Origin: Glaciecola sp964643575
GTDB lineage: Bacteria > Pseudomonadota > Gammaproteobacteria > Enterobacterales > Alteromonadaceae
DNA length: 53,081 nucleotides
Direction of reading: 5' to 3'
NCBI GenBank assembly: GCA_964643575.1
Contig: CAZXTD010000006.1
Span: 1-53,081, forward strand
The notes below the pieces were generated by a model, which was not told the DNA's origin, made no database searches, and was given only the letters and a program-made list of their open reading frames with translations. A program made the translations under genes and the position numbers. Shown here piece by piece: positions 35,492 through 44,230 of this stretch (positions are counted from its first letter, which is position 1; each line of letters begins with the position of its first letter).

Positions 35492-36037
35492 ATGTATGGC
35501 TTGGTAAATAAAGCAATTCAAGCGCTTGTTATTGATGCTAAAGGCAACGATATCTGGGAAGTGGTAAAGCGTAAAGCAGGCGTTGACGAACCCGCATTTA
35601 TTAGCATGCAAAACTATCCTGATGAAATTACTTACAACTTAGTAGCCGCCGCGAGCGAAATTTTAGACACACCCCCTGAAGAAATACTGCGCTTATTTGG
35701 TCGCCACTGGATTTTATACACCGCTAAAGTGGGTTACGGTGATTTGCTGGATGTAAATGGCCAAACCTTTTTAGAATTCATAAATAACCTAGACGCCATG
35801 CATGCTCGAATTGCTTCGACTATGCCAGAGCTATCACCGCCCTCGTTTGAATGCTTGAACATCGATAAAAACACCATTGAAGTCCACTATTTTTCTGAAC
35901 GTGTTGGTTTGTGTCCTATGGTAAAAGGCTTACTCGAAGGTTTAGGCGAAAGATTTCAAATGCGCATTATAGTTGAGCAATTGCCACGTGCCGCTGCAGA
36001 CAACTTTGACCGTTTCCAGATTACAATATTAGAGTAA
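35492..36037 (+). CDS. H-NOX haem-binding gas sensor
   Basis: H-NOX proteins bind NO (some also O2) through a b-type haem and regulate a partner signalling protein. The 181 residues are a full single domain starting MYGLVNKAIQ. The haem proximal ligand is predicted to be His104 in LDAMHARI, and the haem-propionate clamp Y-x-S-x-R is present as Tyr133, Ser135 and Arg137 (YFSER). LCPMVKGLLEGL follows as in the family. CAGGAA lies at a good distance before the ATG. The next gene starts 14 bp downstream and carries an H-NOX-associated domain, so it is almost surely the effector. Confidence 0.96.
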   Translation: MYGLVNKAIQALVIDAKGNDIWEVVKRKAGVDEPAFISMQNYPDEITYNLVAAASEILDTPPEEILRLFGRHWILYTAKVGYGDLLDVNGQTFLEFINNLDAMHARIASTMPELSPPSFECLNIDKNTIEVHYFSERVGLCPMVKGLLEGLGERFQMRIIVEQLPRAAADNFDRFQITILE

Positions 36038-36051
36038 TACAAGCTAACAAA

Positions 36052-38230
36052 ATGAAAGCAAGCGATAAAGATATAATCAATTTTCAAACAGAGCATTCAA
36101 CAGCTTTGCCAATACAATTAGATGTATTTGAAAGCTTATTTCCTTTTGCTTTCGCTTTTGACCAATCAATGAAGTTAACGCTAAGTAATCCATCTCTTCG
36201 AAAGATGATGCCTGAGCTAGTTCCTGGCAAGCCTCTTATTGATTTTTTTAGTATCGTAAAGCCCAATATTGCCCTAAATTTCGAGGCGATTTCTGCCAAA
36301 ACCGGTAGTTTACAAACGTGGCGCTTATTAAATGGCAGTGCTCTACAAGGGCAATTGTTCGAAAACAAAGAAAAAGACCTTTTGTTTTTTGTCGGCACGC
36401 CTGTAGTTGCTGACGCATCTGAAATAAAGAGCCTAAACTTAACAGCTAACGACTTTGCTTTGCACGATTCGACTCTAAAGCATTTGTTTATGTTACAAGC
36501 GCAAAAAACAGCGGTTGCCGATAGTACAGAAATGGTTGAAGCGCTTCGCAGAAACGCAATAGAAAAAGAACGCTTAGAAAACATACAATCTGAATTAGCA
36601 CTAGAATTGGATATTGGTTTTGATATTAAAGTGCGTTTTAAAGACGATGGCACTATTATCGACATTCAGGTTTCTTCTAACCTAGAAATGACTGTAGACA
36701 GCGCGTCAAAAGTGGGCAAGTCCTTATTCAAAGAGTTGGATTTTTTGGGTGACTCTCTGCAAAAGGCGGTAGCCGAAACAGAACAAAACGGCCGCTCATT
36801 GTTTTTTAACTTTAAAATAGGGAAAGGACGTAACACGCGATATTTTGAGTCACGACTGGCAAGAACGTCAGACGATATTTGTTTGATGCTCGCAAACGAT
36901 GTATCTGAACGTTATCGCATGCAAATGCAGCTAGAACGAAGGGCTAATTTTGACTATTTAACAAACTTACCTAATCGAGTGCATTTTAACGAACGTTTAA
37001 ACAAACTCTCTGGAGGCGAAACGCTCGACAATAAGCTGCATACCATTATCAATATAGATCTTGATAACTTTAAACATATCAATAGTCGTTATGGCAACGC
37101 CGCTGGCGACCATGTGCTGCGGCGTATATCTGAAATTTTACTCAATAGCACTCGCATAGAAGACATACCTGCTCGCTTAGGTGGGGACGAATTTGTCGTG
37201 TTTTTTTCGGGCGATCATAAACAAGAAGAAATGACAAAAGCCGCGCAACGAATTTTAGAAAAAATTAGAGAGCCCATCAATTTTGAAGGGCAAGAACTGA
37301 AATGCAATTGCAGTATTGGCGTCGCTTTTTCAACCCAAACAAAGCCAGACTTAGAGCTATTGCAACGACAAGCCAACTTAGCAATGGAAGTTGCTAAAGA
37401 CGGCGGTAAAGGCAAAGTTACCACCTACGTTGACGGCATGTATGAGAAAAGTAAAGAAAGGTTGGAGTTGCGCGACCAGCTCGTAAGAGCTATCGAAAAT
37501 AAGAAACTCTCTATTGCTTATCAGCCTATAGTATGGACAAACACAGCAAAGGTGAAAGGCTTTGAAGCACTCGCACGCTGGATTGACGAAGACAAGGGTT
37601 TTGTGCCTCCCGATGTGTTTATCGAAATAGCCGAAGAGTCGGGATTAATGATTCCTTTAGGTCGCACAATTATGGATATTGCGCTTAAAGGCTTCGCTCA
37701 GTTTATTGCCAATAACGACAGTCGGCAGTCACTCACACTTGCCATCAACGTTTCGGTTCATCAGCTATATGATGCAGGCTTTGTTCATGATCTAAATTCC
37801 TGTTTGAAAGCCTACGAACTCAATTCTCGCCAAATCATATTGGAGATAACAGAAACCGCATTTATCCGTGACATCACTATCGCTATTGATATGCTGAACG
37901 AGTTGAAATCTCATGGCTTTAAACTCGCATTAGATGATTTTGGAACAGGCTTCTCTTCACTTGGTTACTTAGAACATTTACCACTAGACATCTTAAAAAT
38001 AGACCGTTCGTTTATTAATAAAATCGAGAGCGAAGAGTCAAATGTGCCTCTGGTCAACGCGATTTTAAGCATTGCAAAAGAGCTTAATTTTGAAACTGTG
38101 GCCGAAGGCATAGAAACCGACGAACAGCGATTGTTTTTGCAAGCCTCAAACTGCGTATACTCGCAAGGTTACTATTTCAGTAAACCCTNNNNNNNNNNAT
38201 ATTGAGCAGCTTAACGAACTAGAACTTTAG
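36052..38230 (+). CDS. HNOBA-PAS-GGDEF-EAL effector of the H-NOX sensor (interrupted by assembly gap)
   Basis: Residues 27-165 resemble the H-NOX-associated (HNOBA) domain of soluble guanylate cyclase: FPFAFAFDQSMKL, PGKPLIDFFSIVKPNIALNF, LLFFVGTPVVAD and DFALHDST. A short coiled segment (160-185), a PAS-like region (185-290), GGDEF (298-460) and EAL (470-end) follow. The cyclase loop GGDEF (377-381) is intact and has an RxxD inhibitory site (RIED, 368-371). Phosphodiesterase residues are present: Glu505 of EAL, Asn566, Glu598, Asp628-Asp629, Lys649, Glu685, Gln705. Ten Ns at 38189-38198 interrupt the gene. A naive frame stops at 38205, but shifting by one base gives IEQLNELEL and TAG at 38228-38230, a natural EAL terminus, so I extend the gene there. 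Confidence 0.9.
38189..38198. other. Assembly gap (10 Ns) within the EAL domain
   Basis: Ten undetermined bases follow the codons for YYFSKP. The frame on the far side that gives a sensible C-terminus is offset by one base from the near side, so the true missing length is not 10; it would be 8, 11 or another number equal to 2 modulo 3. Confidence 0.95.
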
Positions 38231-38365
38231 TTGTTGTTCGCTAATCCTAATATAAATTATCGACATCAATTGCGCCATAATATTGCTGATATGACGAAAA
38301 AAGGCCACGTGATTACTTTGACTGGGCAAAATAAAAGACATAGCCTTTGTCTGTTTTAAACGACC

Positions 38366-38926
38366 TTAAGCCGAAAACCTCCTTGCAGCTAGTCCTGCAA
38401 TGCTCATTATTACCAGGCTTAGCGTTAATGGTGCCGAAACCTCTGACACGAGCACGTTGGCTGTTGAAGAGCTGTCAACTATTAGAGTGGTTACGTCGAA
38501 TCCGTCATCAAACCTAAAATCAACAGCATCCAGTGAAAATACGGCAGCGTCAATAGCAGAACTAATTGCCAGCAAATCAAACTCAATAAGATAGTTCCCA
38601 CTTTCATCCAAGAAGGTAAAGAAGCTAAAACCAAGTTCTCCTGGCAAACCGAATGGATCGTTCGGATCATCTATGGCAAAGAAACTATCGAACCCGTCGT
38701 CAGGTAAATCAAACGATACACTGCCCGATACATACTCAAACAAGGTATCATCAAATAAAAACGCGATTTCGAATTCGTTGAAGGTATCAAAACCATCGAG
38801 TGCTAGCGAAACGCTCACACTTTCGCCCACTTTAACCTCATCAACACCGTCTAAATCGATATTTATAAGACCTGCATAACTCTGCATACTAAATAATAAA
38901 GCAACTACTGCTATAAGTTTTTTCAT
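38366..38926 (-). CDS. Small exported protein with a cohesin-like domain and PEP-CTERM-like sorting tail
   Basis: From the ATG at 38926 (AAGGTAGT upstream) the protein has 186 residues: signal peptide 1-18 (MKKLIAVVALLFSMQSYA), a beta-rich body at 20-155, and a C-terminal tail SAPLTLSLVIMSIAGLAARR (164-183), a PEP-CTERM-type signal of short motif, hydrophobic helix and basic residues. The body pattern VKVGESVSVSLALDGFDTFN (31-50), then FEIAFLFDDTLFEYVSG, is how cohesin-type domains begin. It is very acidic. Its start is 16 bp after the stop of the dockerin-bearing BNR-4 gene, so the two are one transcript. The cohesin assignment is from pattern only. Confidence 0.75.
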   Translation of the reverse strand: MKKLIAVVALLFSMQSYAGLINIDLDGVDEVKVGESVSVSLALDGFDTFNEFEIAFLFDDTLFEYVSGSVSFDLPDDGFDSFFAIDDPNDPFGLPGELGFSFFTFLDESGNYLIEFDLLAISSAIDAAVFSLDAVDFRFDDGFDVTTLIVDSSSTANVLVSEVSAPLTLSLVIMSIAGLAARRFSA

Positions 38927-38942
38927 TTTTTTACTACCTTTT

Positions 38943-41900
38943 TTATTGTCGTGCACAACGGCTACGAGTACATAAGCTTCGCATTGTGCGAGCATCTCTG
39001 GTGTTCACTACACCATCACCATTTAGATCATAATCCATATCTATGTTTTGTTGAGTTCGTAGCACGCTCATAAATATGCGAATATCATCTGAATCAACGT
39101 CACCATCTAAGTCCCAGTCGCCCAATAAAGCAGCTGAGTTTACCATCACTAAAAGCGTGGCTTCAGTGATTTGGCCGTTACTGTCAGTCACAACCGCTTT
39201 TAGGTTGTGTGTGCCTTCAGTCATACCTAAAAGCTCATCTGAATATATGCCGTTACCCCAAGTAAATGGCGCTTCAAGCAATTCTCTCACAAAGCCATCG
39301 TCAAGATACAAAGCCGCGCTTGTGACTGTGGTTTGTTCATTTGCAGTTTCGACATCGATAGAAACGCTTAGCGCTTCGTAACCTTCGTCTAGTTCAAGTT
39401 CAGACCCAACAAAGTTTACAGTTGGGCCAGGAGGTGCTTCAACAATAAGGGTGAGTATTGCAGGCTCGCTTAATTCGCCAGTATTGTCTTCTGCTATTGC
39501 GGTAAATGTATGTGTGCCTACACCCAAAGCATTAGGGTTGGGTTGATGACAAGGGCTAGGTACTGGATCTTGGTCGCAGCTTATCCATCCCATGGCACCA
39601 AATTCATATGGTTTAAACCTATGTCCAAAATTATAAGGAACACTGGGGTCTCTGCGGATTAAGTCACCATCTTGATTATAAAGCGTAACCGCTGCCACAC
39701 TTCGGCCGCTCGCAGCCTCAGCAGATAGAGTTATCCCTAATTTATCGTAACCAAGCGGCACTCTCACAACTTCGTTAGGGAATGCCACTGTTGGTGGCTC
39801 TGGTAAACCTTCTACTGTCAGTACCATTATCGCTTCAGTTTGTTCGCCGACGTCGTCAGTCGCAACTGCCTTGAAAATATGTTCGCCAACGCCCAATGGA
39901 TTAGGGTTAGGATTGTTGGGATCATCACCTATGCCGCCTGTCTCAAGGGGTTTGTTATTGTGTCCAAAAACGAAGGGCGCTGCATTGTCGGTGCGAATAA
40001 ATTCGTCGTTTATGTATAAAGCAACAGAAGATATTTCCCGCCCTTCTACTGGAGACGTGGCACTTACCGTGAAATTCAGTCTTTCATAGCCCACATCCAA
40101 TGTAAGTGCTGGGTTAGGGAAGCTAACAATTGGCGCATTACCTAAAACAGTGAGTCGCATTGTGGCAAAGTTAGTTTCGCCCTCGCTATCTGTGGCAACT
40201 ACCTTAAAATTGTGTATACCAGCGGGAAGCGGGTTCGGATTGGGCTCATGGCAAACTTCCGGAACAGGATCTTGGTCACAGCTTATCCACCCCATTGCGC
40301 CCGTTTCGTGCGGCTGACGCCTATGGCCAAAGTTGAAAGGTGCTCTATCATCTGTGCGAACCAATTCATCGTTAATATAAAGCGCAACTGAGCTAATAGT
40401 GCGTCCTTCTACCGGACTAGAAGTATTGATAGTAAACGTAAGTTGTTCATAACCCTGCTGAACCGTTAGCGCTTGATTAGGGAATGCTACTTCTGGTTTG
40501 TTTGAATCACCCTCAACATCTAAGTCGATAATCTGTAGATATAGTGGCATCGCCGTTGATATACCGTCTGCAGGGCGCTCCATTAGGTAGTAATATACTT
40601 TTCCGTCGGCAATTTCGATAGTGCCATGGTCAAATACTTTGCCGTCAGTCGCTTCATAAACACGTTCAAAATCGTTTGTGCCACCCCTCGCGCGCTCAAC
40701 GTACGGACGACCATTATTTAAGCCTATAATATAAATATTGTCACCCGAGGTATAAATTTGACTAGCGCCAGCAAAGTCTTCGGTAATAATAAATTCTGTA
40801 GCGCCGGCTGGCTTGTATGCATGCAGGTAAACTTCTGTTCGAGCATTACGGTCAGATTCGTTTGTACGCACTTTACTGATGGTGTGAATATCGCCTGCTG
40901 CTGTTACCGTAAAGTCAAAAAAGCCAACAATGTAAACAGAATTAGGCTCTTGAACATCAAGATAGTCGCCTGGCTCAAAGACCTTTATTTCGTCAGAATC
41001 GATTAGCGGCGAGGTGATTACTTCACCACTATGGTTTTTCCACTCACCAACACCATCGCCATCTGGGTCGTCTAGGTAGGCATAGTAAACGCCGTTTTGA
41101 TATATATAGCGGTCGTTGTTATCGTTTGAGCGCTGCTGAAAACCAATGCGAAATTGACCATTGAGGTACTTCATCTCGCCATATAGTCCCCAGTTATAAT
41201 CGTTGCCTTTTGACTTTTGGTTATTTTCGTTAAATTTTGTGAAACGTGTCCATTTTTCGTTTTCATTATCATATCGATTATAAATATATGCGCCGTTGTT
41301 GTTTCCACCCAAGCGCATGTATAAAAGCAATACACCGTCGTCAGTCGTGAAAAATTTGGGGTATGTCAAGCGCGCAAAGTTACCGCTGTCTGCCAAATCA
41401 CCAGTCATCGTAAGATGTTTATAGTCATCTTGGCCTTGGCTAATTTCGCTAGTATCTTTAACGAATTTGTCTAGGGTAAACTCATCATCAGGAACATCAG
41501 CCGCTCCCGTAACGCTGTAAGAATACCTAAAAAAATCATCCTCAAATACGCCACCATGATTATTATTGTCATACGCGTGCATATCGTAAACCATATGAAT
41601 CGTGCCATTAAGCGGACTTACTGCAAGGCCAATAGTATTGTGCGACTCACCAATTTCAGGATTTCCTCTAAAGCCTGTGTGCCGATGAGGAAACTCAATA
41701 GTGGCAACGGTACCAGTATCTTTATTGTAACGAGACAGCATAACGTGACGATCGTCTTTACCCCCTCTGTACCAAGTCATGAAAACGTAGTTTCCATAAG
41801 TTTTTACGGCATCTCCGTGTGCAGAAATATTACGTCCAAAGAAGTAGTCATACGTCGAAACTGAAGGGTCCGCCGAATCGATTGTACCGTGAGTTATTTT

Positions 41901-42059
41901 GTCGCCATTAAAGTGTAAACCGTTATCGGCAATTTTAACTTCGGTTTCGAGTGAGACTTGTGCGCTGGCAGAACTTGCCACTGCCAACAACATGCCCAGC
42001 CCGAGCGCCTTTCTCAAGCTTCTGATATTGCTATAAAATTTTGATTTTATTGAGGTCAT
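38943..42059 (-). CDS. Secreted BNR-4 repeat protein with four Ig-like repeats and a C-terminal dockerin
   Basis: This is a 1038-residue exported protein. The signal peptide ends near residue 33 (SSASA-Q). Residues 34-515 form a BNR-4 type beta-propeller with the family motif SHNTIGLAVSPLNG, then HMVYDMHAYDN (139-164); this fold includes ulvan lyases of PL24/PL25. Four Ig-like repeats follow (about 521-638, 642-749, 756-873, 878-974), each with a VALYINDE-type strand. Repeats 1 and 3 share an inserted loop, GAMGWISCDQDPVP, with a second Cys nearby. Residues 981-992 and 1011-1022 are two dockerin calcium loops (DWDLDGDVDSDD and DLNGDGVVNTRD). A lyase role on a uronate polysaccharide is inferred from the fold and neighbours; substrate unproven. 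Confidence 0.85.
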   Translation of the reverse strand: MTSIKSKFYSNIRSLRKALGLGMLLAVASSASAQVSLETEVKIADNGLHFNGDKITHGTIDSADPSVSTYDYFFGRNISAHGDAVKTYGNYVFMTWYRGGKDDRHVMLSRYNKDTGTVATIEFPHRHTGFRGNPEIGESHNTIGLAVSPLNGTIHMVYDMHAYDNNNHGGVFEDDFFRYSYSVTGAADVPDDEFTLDKFVKDTSEISQGQDDYKHLTMTGDLADSGNFARLTYPKFFTTDDGVLLLYMRLGGNNNGAYIYNRYDNENEKWTRFTKFNENNQKSKGNDYNWGLYGEMKYLNGQFRIGFQQRSNDNNDRYIYQNGVYYAYLDDPDGDGVGEWKNHSGEVITSPLIDSDEIKVFEPGDYLDVQEPNSVYIVGFFDFTVTAAGDIHTISKVRTNESDRNARTEVYLHAYKPAGATEFIITEDFAGASQIYTSGDNIYIIGLNNGRPYVERARGGTNDFERVYEATDGKVFDHGTIEIADGKVYYYLMERPADGISTAMPLYLQIIDLDVEGDSNKPEVAFPNQALTVQQGYEQLTFTINTSSPVEGRTISSVALYINDELVRTDDRAPFNFGHRRQPHETGAMGWISCDQDPVPEVCHEPNPNPLPAGIHNFKVVATDSEGETNFATMRLTVLGNAPIVSFPNPALTLDVGYERLNFTVSATSPVEGREISSVALYINDEFIRTDNAAPFVFGHNNKPLETGGIGDDPNNPNPNPLGVGEHIFKAVATDDVGEQTEAIMVLTVEGLPEPPTVAFPNEVVRVPLGYDKLGITLSAEAASGRSVAAVTLYNQDGDLIRRDPSVPYNFGHRFKPYEFGAMGWISCDQDPVPSPCHQPNPNALGVGTHTFTAIAEDNTGELSEPAILTLIVEAPPGPTVNFVGSELELDEGYEALSVSIDVETANEQTTVTSAALYLDDGFVRELLEAPFTWGNGIYSDELLGMTEGTHNLKAVVTDSNGQITEATLLVMVNSAALLGDWDLDGDVDSDDIRIFMSVLRTQQNIDMDYDLNGDGVVNTRDARTMRSLCTRSRCARQ

Positions 42060-42200
42060 GGTACTTATCCATTATGTTACTTTATTGTTATTCACTTGTT
42101 ACAGGGGAAACATTCTGACACATAATGATTAAATATGAAACTTAATGATCAATATTGAGGTTTATTTTTTATTGTTATTTCTGAATGCACAACAGAAACA

Positions 42201-42223
42201 CTCCGACATCGGTAATCTCGGAG
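42201..42223. terminator. Hairpin downstream of the lipoprotein gene
   Basis: CTCCGA and TCGGAG form a 6-bp GC-rich stem with an 11-base loop, 60 bp after the lipoprotein stop and 140 bp before the BNR-4 start. T residues follow on both strands but are interrupted. It may separate the BNR-4/cohesin transcript from the genes upstream. Confidence 0.4.
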
Positions 42224-42282
42224 CGCTTTTGGCTTGTGTAGTGGTTTGTTTCTTTGAACTATTGAAGGTGAAAGGAGTGTAA

Positions 42283-43152
42283 TTAGTCTATTGGAGAATT
42301 TAAGACTGTCCCATAAGCAAGATAAAAATCATCGTATCTAACACCACCATTACCATATGGTGTATCTATTGGGCCGCCATTGCATGTAGCATAAACATGA
42401 GTAATTGGACGTTCGCGCTTCATTCTAAAATCGGCACCGGTATACACTCTTTGCTGGGTAGGAAATTCGGAACCACCCTTAATATATACATCATATAATT
42501 GACCACCTTCAGAGGCTTTTTGGTTATGCACCACTGTCCAAATTTCGTACCAACTGTCGGTTTCCATAGGCATCGCATGCGACTGCGTTCTGTTATTATA
42601 TATACGCTCATACCAATCACCCTTGCGAACTGCTAAGGTGCCATCATTCTGAAAGTCTACATTGTCGTCAAATCTATCCGTTATTCTTAAGCTGGGTTCT
42701 AAGGAGTTATAATCATTTTCGATAATCCCTTGTGCGCTTAAGTTACTCAGGCCTAAAACATGATTATTAGGAAAATATTCGACATTGACACGCGCATAAA
42801 AAGTGTAGGTTTCTCCTACTTCAATACTAACGGGCAGCTGTTTAAAGCTAAGTGCTTTTCGGTTGCCTAATACACCCTCTGCTGCAGGTTTTTTGATCAT
42901 GAAACGATTATCAATAGAGGGTTCTTTTCTAATTTCGGTAACTTGAGGGTTTTCTATTTTAGGTTTGGTTTGATTGAAAGTATCCACTATTGTCCAAGTG
43001 TTTAGTGGCGATCGACTTTCAAAGTCATCAACTAGCAACCATTTAGCGGGACTATCGATACTTTTGATATTATTATCTGTTGCGCATCCTGAACTCACAA
43101 GCACACATAAAGAAACAATCAAGAAGGTGGCTGTCAAAAATCTTCTTTTCAT
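42283..43152 (-). CDS. Predicted lipoprotein, probable glycan-binding or lyase-like jelly-roll protein
   Basis: I do not recognise a named family. The 289-residue protein has a signal sequence with a lipobox-like SSGC (Cys about 23), so it is probably an envelope lipoprotein. The mature part starts with LLVDDFESRSPLNTWTIVD, the opening of many carbohydrate-binding beta-sandwich domains, then has alternating beta strands (VGETYTFYARVNVEYF, DSWYEIWTVVHN) and ends RYDDFYLAYG, all suggesting a single concanavalin/LamG-like jelly roll. A ribosome site (AAAGGTAGAAG) precedes the ATG. Its place between the regulator and the BNR-4 gene suggests work on the same polysaccharide. Confidence 0.7.
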   Translation of the reverse strand: MKRRFLTATFLIVSLCVLVSSGCATDNNIKSIDSPAKWLLVDDFESRSPLNTWTIVDTFNQTKPKIENPQVTEIRKEPSIDNRFMIKKPAAEGVLGNRKALSFKQLPVSIEVGETYTFYARVNVEYFPNNHVLGLSNLSAQGIIENDYNSLEPSLRITDRFDDNVDFQNDGTLAVRKGDWYERIYNNRTQSHAMPMETDSWYEIWTVVHNQKASEGGQLYDVYIKGGSEFPTQQRVYTGADFRMKRERPITHVYATCNGGPIDTPYGNGGVRYDDFYLAYGTVLNSPID

Positions 43153-43308
43153 ATGACTTCTACCTTTTATTAAATTTACTCAAATGTTTTATGAGGTATG
43201 CATAGCTTATCACCCAATGTTTGTTGAGAGATAACGGCAAGCTTTATGAAACTGCATTGCGTTCTTGTATTGGTTTGTTGAGGGCTTGAACTATATCAGT
43301 TCCAAGCG

Positions 43309-44046
43309 TTAATTAACCAAATGACTAATCGAGTAGAGGTCACGGGTTTCGCTTGTTTTTCTGCGCATTTCTTCGAGTGCTTGTGCTTCGCTTACTTCAA
43401 ATAACGCATTGATTAGGCGATTAAAGTGAGCATGCATTGCAGCTCTTGCTGCTTGTGAGTCTCTGGCGACCAAGGCATTATAAATCGTGGTATGCTCTTC
43501 AAAACGCTCTTTGTCAGATTGGCTACATACACCAGAGTAGGCAGTTTTAATTTGCTCTTGCGAGTTTCTCAACTCCCAGTAGGTCCGTACCGATAACAAA
43601 ATAGCTTTGTTACGTGTGGCATTAGATATGATCTCGTGAAACTCTCTGTCTGCAGATTCGGCATTAACCCCTTTAGCCATTGCATCTAGAGTACCTTTGA
43701 GATTTTTAAGTTCTTCATCAGTAATCGATATTGCAGCTAGCGCCGCTGCTTCACCTTCTACAAGCGCTCTGGCTTGAGTCAGTTCAAAAGCTGTAATTTC
43801 GTTGGCAAGGTTTTCTGATTCGTTCGTTTGCGGGTCGAGCACATAAACGCCCGAACTCGTTTTGACCTCAACATAGCCTTGGGCTTCAAGCGCGATGACC
43901 GCTTCTCTGATAGTAGGGCGACTTACATCAAACAGTTCAGCGAGTTCCCGCTCAGCAGGCAATCTGCTGCCCGCGGCATATACTCCACTATTGATAAGAG
44001 AAATAATTTTATCGGCTATTTGCCAAAACATCCGGCGTTTTTTCAT
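43309..44046 (-). CDS. GntR-family (FadR subfamily) transcriptional regulator
   Basis: The 245-residue protein has a winged helix-turn-helix at 8-70 (LPAERELAELFDVSRPTIRE, then ALEAQGYVEVKTSSGVYV) and a helical FCD ligand domain at about 90-225. FadR-type members of sugar-acid loci, such as UxuR and ExuR, respond to uronates. It lies between the TRAP transporter and the lipoprotein gene on the same strand and is likely the local regulator, with 2-keto-3-deoxygluconate or a related acid as plausible effector (inference). ATTGGT half-sites occur upstream of its own start (44064-44069), upstream of the lipoprotein gene (43269-43274) and before the catabolic operon. Confidence 0.92.
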   Translation of the reverse strand: MKKRRMFWQIADKIISLINSGVYAAGSRLPAERELAELFDVSRPTIREAVIALEAQGYVEVKTSSGVYVLDPQTNESENLANEITAFELTQARALVEGEAAALAAISITDEELKNLKGTLDAMAKGVNAESADREFHEIISNATRNKAILLSVRTYWELRNSQEQIKTAYSGVCSQSDKERFEEHTTIYNALVARDSQAARAAMHAHFNRLINALFEVSEAQALEEMRRKTSETRDLYSISHLVN

Positions 44047-44230
44047 ACTTGCACCTGTTTATAATTGGTCACGTTAGATGCACCCCAGTATTACAAATTG
44101 ATTGCTTCCTGATTGCTTCTTAATCGGTTAAGTCTATGAGAATATCAAAAAATATCAAGACTTATTGCATCATTGTACCATTAGCTCAAATTTCGGTCTA
44201 TTTGCTGTTTTAATTGCGGCTCAATTGGTT

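Noticed and set aside
36084..36665. 193-codon open frame antisense to the HNOBA-GGDEF-EAL gene
   Set aside because: It lies wholly inside a well-supported gene on the other strand and has no domain match; a shadow frame.
38201..38205. Apparent stop codon of the EAL protein right after the N run
   Set aside because: It depends on the placeholder gap length; the alternate frame gives a natural EAL terminus at 38230.
39430..40510. Repeats in this stretch considered as a mobile or CRISPR-like array
   Set aside because: They are in frame and encode Ig-like protein repeats, with no short unit and spacer structure.
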